Source of the DNA: Acidobacteriota bacterium
GTDB taxonomy: Bacteria; Acidobacteriota; Terriglobia; Bryobacterales; UBA6623
Reading direction: 5' to 3'
NCBI GenBank assembly: GCA_016125275.1
Contig: WGMB01000002.1
Span: 627,231 to 691,230 of the forward strand
Length of the DNA stretch: 64,000 nucleotides
A program made the position numbers and the translations under genes. The first letter of the stretch is position 1. Every line of letters starts with the position of its first letter. Below the pieces are notes generated by a model. The model ran no database searches and was not told the DNA's origin. It saw only the letters and a program-made list of their open reading frames with translations. This document shows positions 35,747 to 44,241 of this stretch, piece after piece.

Positions 35747-36199
35747 TCAACCCACTTTCAGCTCGAGACGCCGCTTGGCAAACGCCCCCGGCTTCGAGCG
35801 GACACCGCGAGGGGAACCCCACTGGCGTTTCGGCTCATCGAGCAACCGCAGCCGAAACGAGCCGTCGCTGAAAAAGCGAAACGTGACGCTATCGCCCGGG
35901 TCCGCTCGAAGGTCTTTCAGGATCCCCGGCGTGTAGGCCTGGCCGATGTGCAAGCTCTCCTGCACCTGCGAGTCGCTGTCGAGCAGATAGATGTGGAGCT
36001 GCTCTTCATACGGCGAGTCGTCCGTGGCGAACAGCAGGATCTCTCCGCAGTCGGTCTCATACTGGGCCTCCAGCACGGCTCCTTCGACCACGGTTCCCAC
36101 GGCGGCCCCATCCCGCAACAGCTCCGACGCCGCCGCTCCGTCGCTCCCCGGGCGATCGATCGGCCGCAACGCAAACGACTGGACGGCGGTCAACTCCAC
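35747..36199 (-). CDS. Small partner protein, possibly immunity or chaperone
   Basis: 150-aa protein without signal peptide or membrane segment, all-beta in appearance. The conserved-looking block is GEILLFATDDSPYEEQLHIY, LLDSDSQVQESLHIGQAYTP and SVTFRFFSDGSFRLRLLDEP. It is encoded 5 nt upstream of the glycine-zipper gene and translated with it. I cannot name a family with certainty; the block reminds me of small proteins paired with glycine-zipper effector genes in Proteobacteria, an impression that needs a profile search. Confidence 0.6.
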   Translation of the reverse strand: MELTAVQSFALRPIDRPGSDGAAASELLRDGAAVGTVVEGAVLEAQYETDCGEILLFATDDSPYEEQLHIYLLDSDSQVQESLHIGQAYTPGILKDLRADPGDSVTFRFFSDGSFRLRLLDEPKRQWGSPRGVRSKPGAFAKRRLELKVG

Positions 36200-36350
36200 G
36201 CCAGAATAGCCGAAGACGCCCCCGGCTCCCGGCTTATTTTTCTGACCCGATCCGCGGGGGCGGTTGTATCCTGGGGACGGGTTTCGTGCGGAATCTCACA
36301 CCTCTCCGCCCCAAACCCGCATTCTTAGCCTTTTCAGGAGATCCGTTTGC

Positions 36351-37697
36351 ATGATCCGATCGCTTCTCCGCGGCCTCGCCGCGGCAGCTCTACTGTTCAC
36401 AGGCCTCGCCCCGGTCTGCCGGCCCAACACCTACGTCATCTACGTCGCGCCTAGCGACAGCCCCGCCGCTGCCGCCGCCACGGCCAAGGCCGACGGCTCG
36501 CTCATCTTTGCCGAACGCCGCGTCCACAGCGCCCTCACCAAGGCCGCCGAGCTGCTCCAGACCGGCCCCCATACGGTCAACGTGCTGGTCGCGCCCGGCG
36601 CCTATCCCGGCAAGCTCAAGGCCGGCGTCTGGGCCTTGCCGCTGATCAACAACCCCGAAGCCACCCTGCGCCTGATCGGCGGCTTCAACGCCGACTTCAC
36701 CGGCCGTCAGCCCTTCGGCAACCTCTCCCGGCTGGTCACCGTGGAAGGCCGCGACGGCGCCATCCTGCAGATCGCCCCCAAGTCCGCCCTCAAAGAGCTC
36801 GTCATCTCCGGCTTCGTCTTCGACGCGGCCCCGTCCAACAAGTACGACGCCAAGACCAACAGCATCCTCAAGGGAACCTCCCGCTCCTACCCGCTCATCA
36901 GCTTCTCGCAGCTCAAGACCGACCACCTCGTCGTCGACAGCAACATCTTTCTCAACGGCGCGCACGGCGCCTTCGACCCCTTCGTCGCCCCGCTGTCGGC
37001 CAACGCCGTCATCGATATCAGCAACAACTTCTTCCTCAACAACATCAAGACAATGAAGCCGGCCGGCGCTCCTTCGCGCGCGGGCTCGGTCAAGCAGCTC
37101 AACCTCGTCCACAACTCCTTCCTGCTGAGCTGGCCCTTCAACCCCGACCCCACCTCCAGCAACGTCTCGGCCATCGAGCTCTATCACAAGGACTGCTGCC
37201 AGGAGCTGCGCATCGAAGGCAACCTGTTCGCCTACAACCCCGGCGGCGCCATGCAGCACGACTGGCCCGAAGACCGCATGCCCAAGACCGCCATCCACAA
37301 CAACCTCTTCTATATGAATGCGGCCCTGTTCCAGGACGGCACGCCCAAGAACGGCGTTTTCGCGGGCAAGTTCGGCACAAACCCCAAATACCTGCTCGTG
37401 GACCTGGAAACCGCCGAAGACGACCTCGGCTACGACATGGCCGGCAACGTCTCCATCGACCCCAAGATCACCATCGCCATGGCGGACCTCAAGGCCGCCG
37501 ACTCCTACGCGGTGGACCGCGCCAATACGGTCATGAACGACATCCGCCGGCTGTTCTCGGTGAACCAGGACGGCGGCACGGTGGCCATCGCCAACTTTGC
37601 CCCGGCCCTGGTGTTCAGCACCAACTCGCTTCCGCTGCCCGCCGAGCCGCAGGCCAAGGCCTTCGGCGTCCAGACGGACAAGCTCTGGCAGCCCTAG
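36351..37697 (+). CDS. Secreted right-handed beta-helix-like protein
   Basis: 448-aa protein; the ATG at 36351 has CAGGAG 10 nt upstream. Signal peptide: IRSLLRGLAAAALLFTGLAP. The mature part has the short-strand rhythm of a parallel beta-helix (LKELVISGFVFDAAP, DHLVVDSNIFLNGAHGAFD, ANAVIDISNNFFLNNIKTM, LRIEGNLFAYNPGGAMQHD, AIHNNLFYMN). Such folds are found in pectate lyases and surface adhesins; no catalytic set can be read. The role could be binding or cutting of polysaccharide. A strong hairpin follows the stop. Confidence 0.7.
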   Translation: MIRSLLRGLAAAALLFTGLAPVCRPNTYVIYVAPSDSPAAAAATAKADGSLIFAERRVHSALTKAAELLQTGPHTVNVLVAPGAYPGKLKAGVWALPLINNPEATLRLIGGFNADFTGRQPFGNLSRLVTVEGRDGAILQIAPKSALKELVISGFVFDAAPSNKYDAKTNSILKGTSRSYPLISFSQLKTDHLVVDSNIFLNGAHGAFDPFVAPLSANAVIDISNNFFLNNIKTMKPAGAPSRAGSVKQLNLVHNSFLLSWPFNPDPTSSNVSAIELYHKDCCQELRIEGNLFAYNPGGAMQHDWPEDRMPKTAIHNNLFYMNAALFQDGTPKNGVFAGKFGTNPKYLLVDLETAEDDLGYDMAGNVSIDPKITIAMADLKAADSYAVDRANTVMNDIRRLFSVNQDGGTVAIANFAPALVFSTNSLPLPAEPQAKAFGVQTDKLWQP

Positions 37698-37707
37698 CGG
37701 CCACAAC

Positions 37708-37750
37708 GGACGCCCGAGACGGCCTCCCCGGGAGATCGTCTCGGGCGTCC
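37708..37750. terminator. Perfect 14-bp hairpin between convergent genes
   Basis: GGACGCCCGAGACG and CGTCTCGGGCGTCC pair perfectly around a 15-nt loop. It sits 10 nt after the beta-helix stop and 9 nt before the stop of the convergent GT39 gene, so it would serve both directions. Neither side has a long T-tract. Confidence 0.75.
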
Positions 37751-37759
37751 CATGACTTC

Positions 37760-39307
37760 CTACCGCACGCGCCAGACCCCAAAAATCTCCCGCCCCTGCC
37801 GGTCCCGCACGCGCCCGACCTCCTCTACCGTCAAGCCCAGTTCCCCCGCCGCCGCCGCGAACCGCGGCTCGGCCGCTTCGAACAGGTCCGGAACTCCCGG
37901 CAGATAGCCCACGAACAGCCGATCGCCCGGCTCGGCGAGCCAATGCCGCAGATCCTCGTCCCGCGAGACCGCCAGCGTCGGCAGCCTCCCCGCCGACAGC
38001 AGCCGCAGCGGGACTTCGATCCCCCAGTCCAGCGCCACCACATGCTCCGGCGCCCGCTCCCGCAATTCCTCCGCCAGCGGAAAAATCGCTTCGGACCAAG
38101 CCGGCCGGCCGCCGTACTCGGCGATCGCGTAATACTGCCGCGCCAGCGCCAGCCCCTGGGCCGCCAGCACCGACGCCAACAGCCCCAGCAGCCACCCGCG
38201 CCACCGACGCCTCTCCCACAAGGCCATCCCCACAAAGCCCATGCCCAGTTGCGGAACCGGCGCGACCAGCGCCCAGTGGTGCAGATAGCCCGCCCCCTGC
38301 ACCGCCATCATCTGCGCGGCGGCCAGCGCGCAAAAGATCACGCAGGCCGCCGCGGCGCGCTCGCAGCGCAGCGCGCCCGCCTCCCCGCGCCTCAGCCACA
38401 AGGCAGCCAGAGCCGCCAACGAAACCGCCGCCACCCAGCCCAGCCAGCCGCTCGCCCCCCAGTCGGAAAAAGCCAGCCACGCCGGCGGCCCCAGCTCCTG
38501 CATCTCCGGCTCCAGGTACGAGTGCGCGATCCAGCCGTTCAGCGGTTCCCCGGAGAGTGCGTTGCGCACCAGCGACAGCTTGCCCTCCAGAGCCCCCCAG
38601 TCCGTCTCCAGCGTCACCGGCTCGCTACGCCGGCCGGCCCAGCGGTACAGCCACACCGGCCACGAACCCAGCAGAAAGCCGCCCAAGCCGGCCGCCGGCG
38701 CGCCTGACTTCGCTCGCACCCACAGCTCCCTGGGGTAGACCAGCGCCGCCGTCGCCACCGCCGCCAACAGCAGCCAGTGGAAGCTCAGCTTGTCAAACAG
38801 CCCCACGCCGGCCAGCAGCCCCGCCAGCAGGGCCCTCGGCGCCGACCGACCGCCCAGCAGCACGCCCAGCGCGCCCCACAAGCACAGCCTCTGCAACACC
38901 ACCGGCCCCCAGTCATAGCGGCTCGTCAGCAGATACAGCGGGTCGCCCGCCGCCAGCGCCAGCAGAACCAGCGCAGCCCTTCCGGGAACCGCCCGCCGCA
39001 CCGCACCGAAAATCAGTCCCAGCGTCGCCGCCGCCAACACGACCATCGGCAGCCGTACGGCCCACGCCGTGTTCCCCGCCGCCGGCAGCCAAAGCCCGTA
39101 GATCCAAGCCTTGAGCGCGCCCATGTAGGGCATCAGCATCAGCCGGTCGATCCAGGGCGCCCGCGCCGCCTGCTCGGTCGGGTACAGCCATACGGCAAAC
39201 AGGACCTCGTCGAACTGCAACCCCGGCCAACCCAGCCGCCACGTCGCCGCCGCGACCCACAGGCCGATGATCCCCGCCGCCGCCCAGCCCGTCCGGCCGT
39301 TCCGCAT
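37760..39307 (-). CDS. GT39-like integral membrane glycosyltransferase
   Basis: 515-aa GT-C protein with about ten hydrophobic segments. The N-terminal loop carries the family's acidic pair (LGWPGLQFDEVLFAVWLYPT), and MGALKAWIYGLWLPAAGNTA follows in the manner of PMT/ArnT-type enzymes. The C-terminal part is a soluble periplasmic domain (VALDWGIEVPLRLLSAG). It would transfer a sugar from a polyprenyl-phosphate donor, such as the product of the DPM1-like enzyme near 10 kb, to a glycan, lipid or protein in the periplasm. I used the ATG at 39307 rather than a GTG 9 nt earlier. Confidence 0.82.
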   Translation of the reverse strand: MRNGRTGWAAAGIIGLWVAAATWRLGWPGLQFDEVLFAVWLYPTEQAARAPWIDRLMLMPYMGALKAWIYGLWLPAAGNTAWAVRLPMVVLAAATLGLIFGAVRRAVPGRAALVLLALAAGDPLYLLTSRYDWGPVVLQRLCLWGALGVLLGGRSAPRALLAGLLAGVGLFDKLSFHWLLLAAVATAALVYPRELWVRAKSGAPAAGLGGFLLGSWPVWLYRWAGRRSEPVTLETDWGALEGKLSLVRNALSGEPLNGWIAHSYLEPEMQELGPPAWLAFSDWGASGWLGWVAAVSLAALAALWLRRGEAGALRCERAAAACVIFCALAAAQMMAVQGAGYLHHWALVAPVPQLGMGFVGMALWERRRWRGWLLGLLASVLAAQGLALARQYYAIAEYGGRPAWSEAIFPLAEELRERAPEHVVALDWGIEVPLRLLSAGRLPTLAVSRDEDLRHWLAEPGDRLFVGYLPGVPDLFEAAEPRFAAAAGELGLTVEEVGRVRDRQGREIFGVWRVR

Positions 39308-39431
39308 CCCACACACTACAGAGGAACGCGCCGGCCCCCGTCAATCCGGCCCCGTCAGCCCGACCGGCCATGGACAACCCCGCCGCGCAAGGGCTAACCT
39401 AGCCGTGCCCGCAGGAGCCAAACTGAAATCC

Positions 39432-40643
39432 ATGACCCGTAGGAGCTTCGTCGCCGCCTCCGCCCTCTCCGCCGCCGGAGCCGCCCGCGCCGTCGGCGCC
39501 AACGACCGCATCCGCGTCGGCATGCTCGGCGCCGGCCAGCGCAATCTGCTGCGCGAGGTCCTCCAGTTCCGCGAAGAAGCCAACCTCGAGGTCGTAGCCA
39601 TCTGCGACATCTGGCGCCAGCACCGCGAAGAAGCCGCCGCCCGCGTCCGCGAAGCCTGCGGCCAAGCCCCTGACCTGCTCCACGCCCAAGAAGACCTCTT
39701 CGCCCGCGACGACATCGACGCCGTCGTCATCGGCACCCCCGACCACCAGCACTGCCTCCAGCTCATCGACGCCGTGCGCGCCGGCAAGGACGCCTACGTC
39801 GAAAAGCCGCTCGCCATGGACCTCAAGGAGCTCAACAAGGCCTACGACGCCGTCAAGGCCTCCGACCGCGTCGTGCAAGTCGGCACCCAGGTCCGCAGCT
39901 TTCCCACCTCCGTCGCCGCCCGCAACTTCGTCCGCGGCGGCGGCTTGGGGAAGATCTTCAAGATCGAGCAGGCCCGCAACTCCTACAAGCCCTACTGGTA
40001 CCGCTACGCCGAACGCCCCATCGAGCAGGGCGACACCGACTGGAAGCGCTTCCTGATGCAGCGCAAGGACCGCCCCTGGGACCCCCAGCAGCACGCCGGC
40101 TGGTTCGGCTACCGTGACTTCTCCCAAGGTCCGCACAGCAATCTGGGCGTGCACTTCCTCGACCTGGCGCATTTCATCACCGAATCCGGGCCGCCCACCC
40201 GCGCCGTCGCCATGGCCGGCTCCTTCCGCTGGGACAAGGACGGGTTCACCACGCCGGACTCCATCGAGGCCGTCCTCGAATACCCCGAAAAAGGCTTCCT
40301 GGTCCGCTACTGCTCCACCTTCGGCGTACGCGGCGAAAACTTCATCAAGTTCTTCGGCACCCGCGGCGAGATGGACGCCACCCGCTGGAGCGAACCGTTC
40401 GTGCTCAGCGGCGCCACCGTGGAAGACGACGACCGCATCCCCGAAGGCGCCACGATCCCCGAAGCCGAAAGCCCGCACCACATGCTCAACTTCTTCCAGT
40501 GCGTCCGCTCACGCGCCACGCCGAACGCGCCCATCGAAGCCGGCCACGCCCATTCGGTGGCGGCGATCCTGGCGGACGAGAGCTTCGTGCGGGGCCGCCG
40601 CATGGTCTACGACCCGCGCACGCGCGCCATGCACAGCGACTAG
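39432..40643 (+). CDS. Tat-exported Gfo/Idh/MocA family oxidoreductase
   Basis: 403-aa protein with a Tat signal (TRRSFVAASALSAAGAARAV). The Rossmann domain is IRVGMLGAGQRNLLREVLQF; the family's EKP motif is DAYVEKPLAMDLKELNKAY, with the catalytic Lys; HHMLNFFQCVRSR is at the C-terminus. These NAD(P)-dependent dehydrogenases act on sugars and cyclitols. Relatives with Tat signals and a bound cofactor (glucose-fructose oxidoreductase type) work in the periplasm. Single gene, divergent from the GT39 gene with a 124-nt gap. Confidence 0.92.
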   Translation: MTRRSFVAASALSAAGAARAVGANDRIRVGMLGAGQRNLLREVLQFREEANLEVVAICDIWRQHREEAAARVREACGQAPDLLHAQEDLFARDDIDAVVIGTPDHQHCLQLIDAVRAGKDAYVEKPLAMDLKELNKAYDAVKASDRVVQVGTQVRSFPTSVAARNFVRGGGLGKIFKIEQARNSYKPYWYRYAERPIEQGDTDWKRFLMQRKDRPWDPQQHAGWFGYRDFSQGPHSNLGVHFLDLAHFITESGPPTRAVAMAGSFRWDKDGFTTPDSIEAVLEYPEKGFLVRYCSTFGVRGENFIKFFGTRGEMDATRWSEPFVLSGATVEDDDRIPEGATIPEAESPHHMLNFFQCVRSRATPNAPIEAGHAHSVAAILADESFVRGRRMVYDPRTRAMHSD

Positions 40644-41047
40644 CGCGAGCCCGAGGGCAACGCCCACCAGCCACAGCACAATAAATGAGCACCCGGCATT
40701 AGCCGGGTGTTCGCTGTCGCGAACCCACAGCCCAACGCAGCACCCAACCCAAAGCATCGAACCGCCGGGAAACGCCGGTGAATGTCGCCCCGCTGACATA
40801 GGCGGCGCATTAGCATCGGAAAAGAAACTCCTTAGCGGCTGTTTCCCCACCAACACCTTTCAAAGAGCATTGCTTCGCGACTTGTGGATCGGCTACGCTG
40901 ACTCCGCTGAGGCCGCCAACCTCAAACCCTCCGGATGAATCGCCGACCTACCCCCTCGTCCGCCCTCGTTCCGAAAATCCAGGCGCAACATACTCCGCGC
41001 GTCGGCATGGCAAAATCGAAAACCCAGACTGAAAGTCGTGTGTCGGA
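40644..41047. other. Intergenic region carrying one copy of a hairpin repeat
   Basis: These 404 nt hold no convincing gene. The repeat copy (40655-40763) is described separately. After it the sequence has normal composition and a few short reading frames that read as shadows. The promoter of the FG-GAP gene should lie in the last 100 nt, but I saw no clear -35/-10 pair. Confidence 0.7.
40655..40763 (+). repeat. Hairpin repeat, copy A
   Basis: The unit reads CACCAGCCACAGCACAA, a short AT-rich step, then an 11-bp stem with a 4-nt loop (40687-40712, GAGCACCCGGC and GCCGGGTGTTC with one G-T pair), then a conserved tail (CGAACCCACAG, ACCCAAAGC). The same block recurs in the same orientation at 44131-44236. 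It begins 12 nt after the oxidoreductase stop. Confidence 0.8.
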
Positions 41048-44000
41048 ATGGTGAATAAGACAATGCTATTGAAAAAGCTCTTTTACTTCGCACTTTCGTT
41101 GACCATATGGGGGACGCCCAGCCAGGGCGCTCCGTCGACCCCGAGCCACGCCTCGGGCGTCGTGAGCGATTCCGACTGGAGCGAAATCCTTCGGCTTCGC
41201 CGGCAACGCGCATTCGCCGTCACAGCCGCGGGGGAAGGCTTCCAGGCGCGCAATCCAGGCCAGCAATGGCTCGTTCGTTTGGATCGTCGCGGCTTTGGAG
41301 TCCAGCCTGAACAGGGCGGCTGGTCGTGGGGGCTGGATCTGGCGGCCTACGGCGTCGGTGACGCCGAGCTGAAAGTCGAGGGCAAAGCCCCGCGGGTCGA
41401 CGCCGAGTCGGGTCGGCTCAGCTACGGCTGGAGCGAGACGCTCGAGGAATGGTATGTGAACGACGCTCGGGGCCTAGAGCATGGCTTCACGCTGTTTCAA
41501 CGGCCGCAGGGCGACGGCGACCGCGTGAAGCTGTGGCTCTCCGTACGCGGCGGGCTCCGTGGGCAAACCGACGCCGACGGCGCGGGAGTGGGCTTCGTGG
41601 ATGGCTCCGGGAAGGCCGTGGTGCGCTATGACGGCCTCAAGGCTTGGGACGCCGACGGGCGGGTATTGCCGTCGCGGATCACCGTGACCGCCGACAACGG
41701 CCTGTTGCTCACGGTCGACGATCGGGAAGCGCGCTATCCGCTGACCGTCGATCCCCTAGCTCAGCAGGCCTACTTGAAGGCCTCCAATACTGAGGCCGAC
41801 GATGCTTTTGGGCACGCTGTGGCGGCCTCCGGCGATACCGTGGTCGTCGGCGCGCCCTATGAGGATGGCAACGGGACAGGCGTCAATCCCAACACCCAGG
41901 CTGACAACAGCATCACCGACTGCGGAGCAGTCTACGTGTTCGTCAAGTCCAACGGTGTGTGGACCCAGGAGGCCTACATCAAGGCGTCCAATCCTGATCA
42001 CAGCAACGGCTACGGGGATTGGTTCGGCTTGACCGTGGCGATCTCGGGAGACACGCTCATCGTCGGCGCCCCGAACGAGAGCAGCAACGGCACGGGCGTG
42101 AATCCAAACACGCAGTCCGACAATAGCGCCGCCTTCAGTGGGGCCGCCTACGTGTTCGTACGCGACAACGGCGTATGGAGCCAGCAGGCCTATCTTAAGG
42201 CTTCCAATACCGGCGCCAACGACGCATTCGGCACGAGCGTGGCCATCTCGGGCGACACAGCCGTGGTCGGCGCCTACTGGGAGGGAAGCAGCGGCACGGG
42301 CGTGAATCCAAACACGCAGTCCGACAACGGGGCCGGCTTCAGCGGAGCGGCCTACGTGTTCGTGCGCAACGGCAGCCTGTGGAGCCAGCAGGCCTATCTC
42401 AAGGCTTCCAATACCGGCGCCGGCGACGCGTTCGGCACGAGCGTGGCCATCTCGGGCGACACAGCCGTTATCGGCGCACCCGCCGAGAACGGCAACGGCA
42501 TCGGCGTGAATCCGAACACACAGTCCGACAACAGCGCGGCCGCCAGTGGAGCCGCCTATGTGTTCGTGCGAAACGGCAGCCTATGGAGCCAGCAAGCCTA
42601 TCTGAAAGCTTCCAACACGGACATCGGCGACGTGTTCGGCGGGAGCGTGGCCATCTCGGGCGACACAGCCGTGGTCGGCGCGTCCGGCGAGGATGGCAAC
42701 GGCATCGGAGTGAATCCGAACACACAGGCCGACAACAGCGCGGCCTCCAGTGGAGCGGCCTACCTGTTCGTGCGCGACAGTGGCGTGTGGAGCCAGCAGG
42801 CCTACCTGAAGGCTTCCAATACCGGCGCCGGCGACGAATTCGGCGGAAACGTGGCGATCTCGGGCGACACGGCCGCGGTCGGCGCCTCCGGGGAGGGAGG
42901 CAGCGGGACGGGCGTGAATCCAAACACGCAGTCCGACAACAATGCCGCCTTCAGCGGGGCGGCCTACCTATTCGTGCGCAACGGCGGCGCCTGGAGCCAA
43001 CAAGCCTATCTCAAGGCCTCCAACACGGATCCGAGTGACTTCTTTGGAGGCGCCGTGGCGTTGTCATCGTCTGCGCTCGTAGCCGGCGCCCGGCAGGAAG
43101 GCAGCAGCGGAACGGGCGTCAACCCGAACGCGCAGGGTGATAACACGGCGTCTAGATCCGGCGCCGCCTACATTTTCGGCTTGGGCGGGGCTCCGGACAA
43201 TGTTGGCGTCTACAGAAACGGCGAGTGGTTGCTGGACGTGAACGGAAACGGAGTCTTTGACAGCGGTGTGGACTTCGACTTCTTCCTGGGCTTCGAAGGC
43301 GCCACACCGGTGACCGGCGATTGGAACGGCGACGGCCACGAGACCGCCGGCGTCTATGCCGGGGGTTTCTGGTTCCTCGACTACGACGGCGACGGCGTCT
43401 TCAATCCCAGCCCCGGCCCGGACAAGCAGTACGCCTTCGGATTCGCGGGCGCACTTCCGGTGGTCGGCGACTGGAACGGCGACGGCCGCGACTCGGTCGG
43501 CGTGCACGCGAACGGCTACTGGTTCCTCGACTATGACGGAAACGAGACCTGGGACGGCGGGACGGCGGACAAGATGTTCGGCTTCGGCGGGTTCGCCAAC
43601 GTACAGATCATGATCGGCGACTGGAACGGCGACGGCCGCGACAAAATGGGCCTGTATGCGAACGGCTACTGGTTCCTCGACTACGACGGCGACTATTCCT
43701 GGGACGGCGGAATCGTGGACAAGGTCTTCGGTTTCGGCTGGACCGGCGCTACGCCGCTAGTCGGCGATTGGGACGGCGACGGCCGGGACTCGGTCGCGGT
43801 GTACTCCAATGGCGCCTGGTTCCTCGACTATGACGGCGACACGCTGTGGAATCCCGGCGCGAACGACCGCATCTTGGAGCTTGGCTGGACCGGTGCGGTC
43901 ACTGTGATCGGCGACTGGAACGGCGACGGTCGAGACAAGGCCGGCGTGTTCAGCGGCGGCAATTGGTTCCTCGACTATGACGGCAGCGCAACCTGGGATG

Positions 44001-44065
44001 GCGGCCTCGACAAATTGATCAGTTGGGGCGAGACCGGCGACGTACCGTTCGTCGGCGCCTGGTAG
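41048..44065 (+). CDS. Secreted FG-GAP/beta-propeller repeat protein
   Basis: 1005-aa surface or secreted protein. Signal peptide: LLKKLFYFALSLTIWGTPSQ. Residues ~30-240 form a non-repetitive domain that ends in TADNGLLLTVDDREARYPLT. Then come seven tandem FG-GAP-like units of ~67 residues (~241-714) of the type AYLKASNTGAGDAFGTSVAI, GDTAVVGAPAENGNGIGV and YVFVRNGSLWSQ, as in integrin-type propellers. The last ~290 residues are six shorter units of the GDWNGDGRDSVGV and GYWFLDYDGD type, with DxDxDG-like Ca2+ loops. Likely a large adhesin or binding protein. No catalytic domain seen. It is bracketed by hairpin repeats. Confidence 0.88.
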   Translation: MVNKTMLLKKLFYFALSLTIWGTPSQGAPSTPSHASGVVSDSDWSEILRLRRQRAFAVTAAGEGFQARNPGQQWLVRLDRRGFGVQPEQGGWSWGLDLAAYGVGDAELKVEGKAPRVDAESGRLSYGWSETLEEWYVNDARGLEHGFTLFQRPQGDGDRVKLWLSVRGGLRGQTDADGAGVGFVDGSGKAVVRYDGLKAWDADGRVLPSRITVTADNGLLLTVDDREARYPLTVDPLAQQAYLKASNTEADDAFGHAVAASGDTVVVGAPYEDGNGTGVNPNTQADNSITDCGAVYVFVKSNGVWTQEAYIKASNPDHSNGYGDWFGLTVAISGDTLIVGAPNESSNGTGVNPNTQSDNSAAFSGAAYVFVRDNGVWSQQAYLKASNTGANDAFGTSVAISGDTAVVGAYWEGSSGTGVNPNTQSDNGAGFSGAAYVFVRNGSLWSQQAYLKASNTGAGDAFGTSVAISGDTAVIGAPAENGNGIGVNPNTQSDNSAAASGAAYVFVRNGSLWSQQAYLKASNTDIGDVFGGSVAISGDTAVVGASGEDGNGIGVNPNTQADNSAASSGAAYLFVRDSGVWSQQAYLKASNTGAGDEFGGNVAISGDTAAVGASGEGGSGTGVNPNTQSDNNAAFSGAAYLFVRNGGAWSQQAYLKASNTDPSDFFGGAVALSSSALVAGARQEGSSGTGVNPNAQGDNTASRSGAAYIFGLGGAPDNVGVYRNGEWLLDVNGNGVFDSGVDFDFFLGFEGATPVTGDWNGDGHETAGVYAGGFWFLDYDGDGVFNPSPGPDKQYAFGFAGALPVVGDWNGDGRDSVGVHANGYWFLDYDGNETWDGGTADKMFGFGGFANVQIMIGDWNGDGRDKMGLYANGYWFLDYDGDYSWDGGIVDKVFGFGWTGATPLVGDWDGDGRDSVAVYSNGAWFLDYDGDTLWNPGANDRILELGWTGAVTVIGDWNGDGRDKAGVFSGGNWFLDYDGSATWDGGLDKLISWGETGDVPFVGAW
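41768..43190 (+). repeat. Seven tandem ~201-nt coding repeats
   Basis: Unit starts fall at about 41768, 41975, 42188, 42389, 42590, 42791 and 42992. The middle units are spaced exactly 201 nt (67 codons) and are very similar in DNA as well as protein, so unequal crossing-over could change the copy number. The first two units are more diverged and have an extra loop. Confidence 0.85.
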
Positions 44066-44082
44066 CCGCCTAGCCGATCGGT

Positions 44083-44236
44083 GAGCGAGCGCCCAGCTCT
44101 CCAACTGGGTGCTCGCTGCCGCAAACCCACGGGCAAGACCAACCAGCCACAGCACAAGAAATGAGCGCCCGGCATCTAGCCGGGTGCTCGCTGCTCCGAA
44201 CCGACGGCCCAACCCCACCTGAACCCAAAGCCTCGC
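44083..44236 (+). repeat. Hairpin repeat, copy B (two tandem hairpins)
   Basis: Hairpin B1 (44084-44117) has a 13-bp stem, AGCGAGCGCCCAG and CTGGGTGCTCGCT with one G-T pair, and an 8-nt loop. Hairpin B2 (44163-44189) has 11 bp, GAGCGCCCGGC and GCCGGGTGCTC with one G-T pair, and a 5-nt loop. Between them lies the conserved spacer CAACCAGCCACAGCACAAGA. The stems differ from copy A by changes that keep pairing. They follow the FG-GAP stop directly and precede the convergent DapA-like stop at 44242. Confidence 0.8.
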
Positions 44237-44241
44237 CCCCC

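Noticed and set aside
41768-43190. Regular repeats that might be a CRISPR array
   Set aside because: Period of 201 nt, no spacer structure, and the frame stays open as FG-GAP protein repeats; no cas genes nearby.
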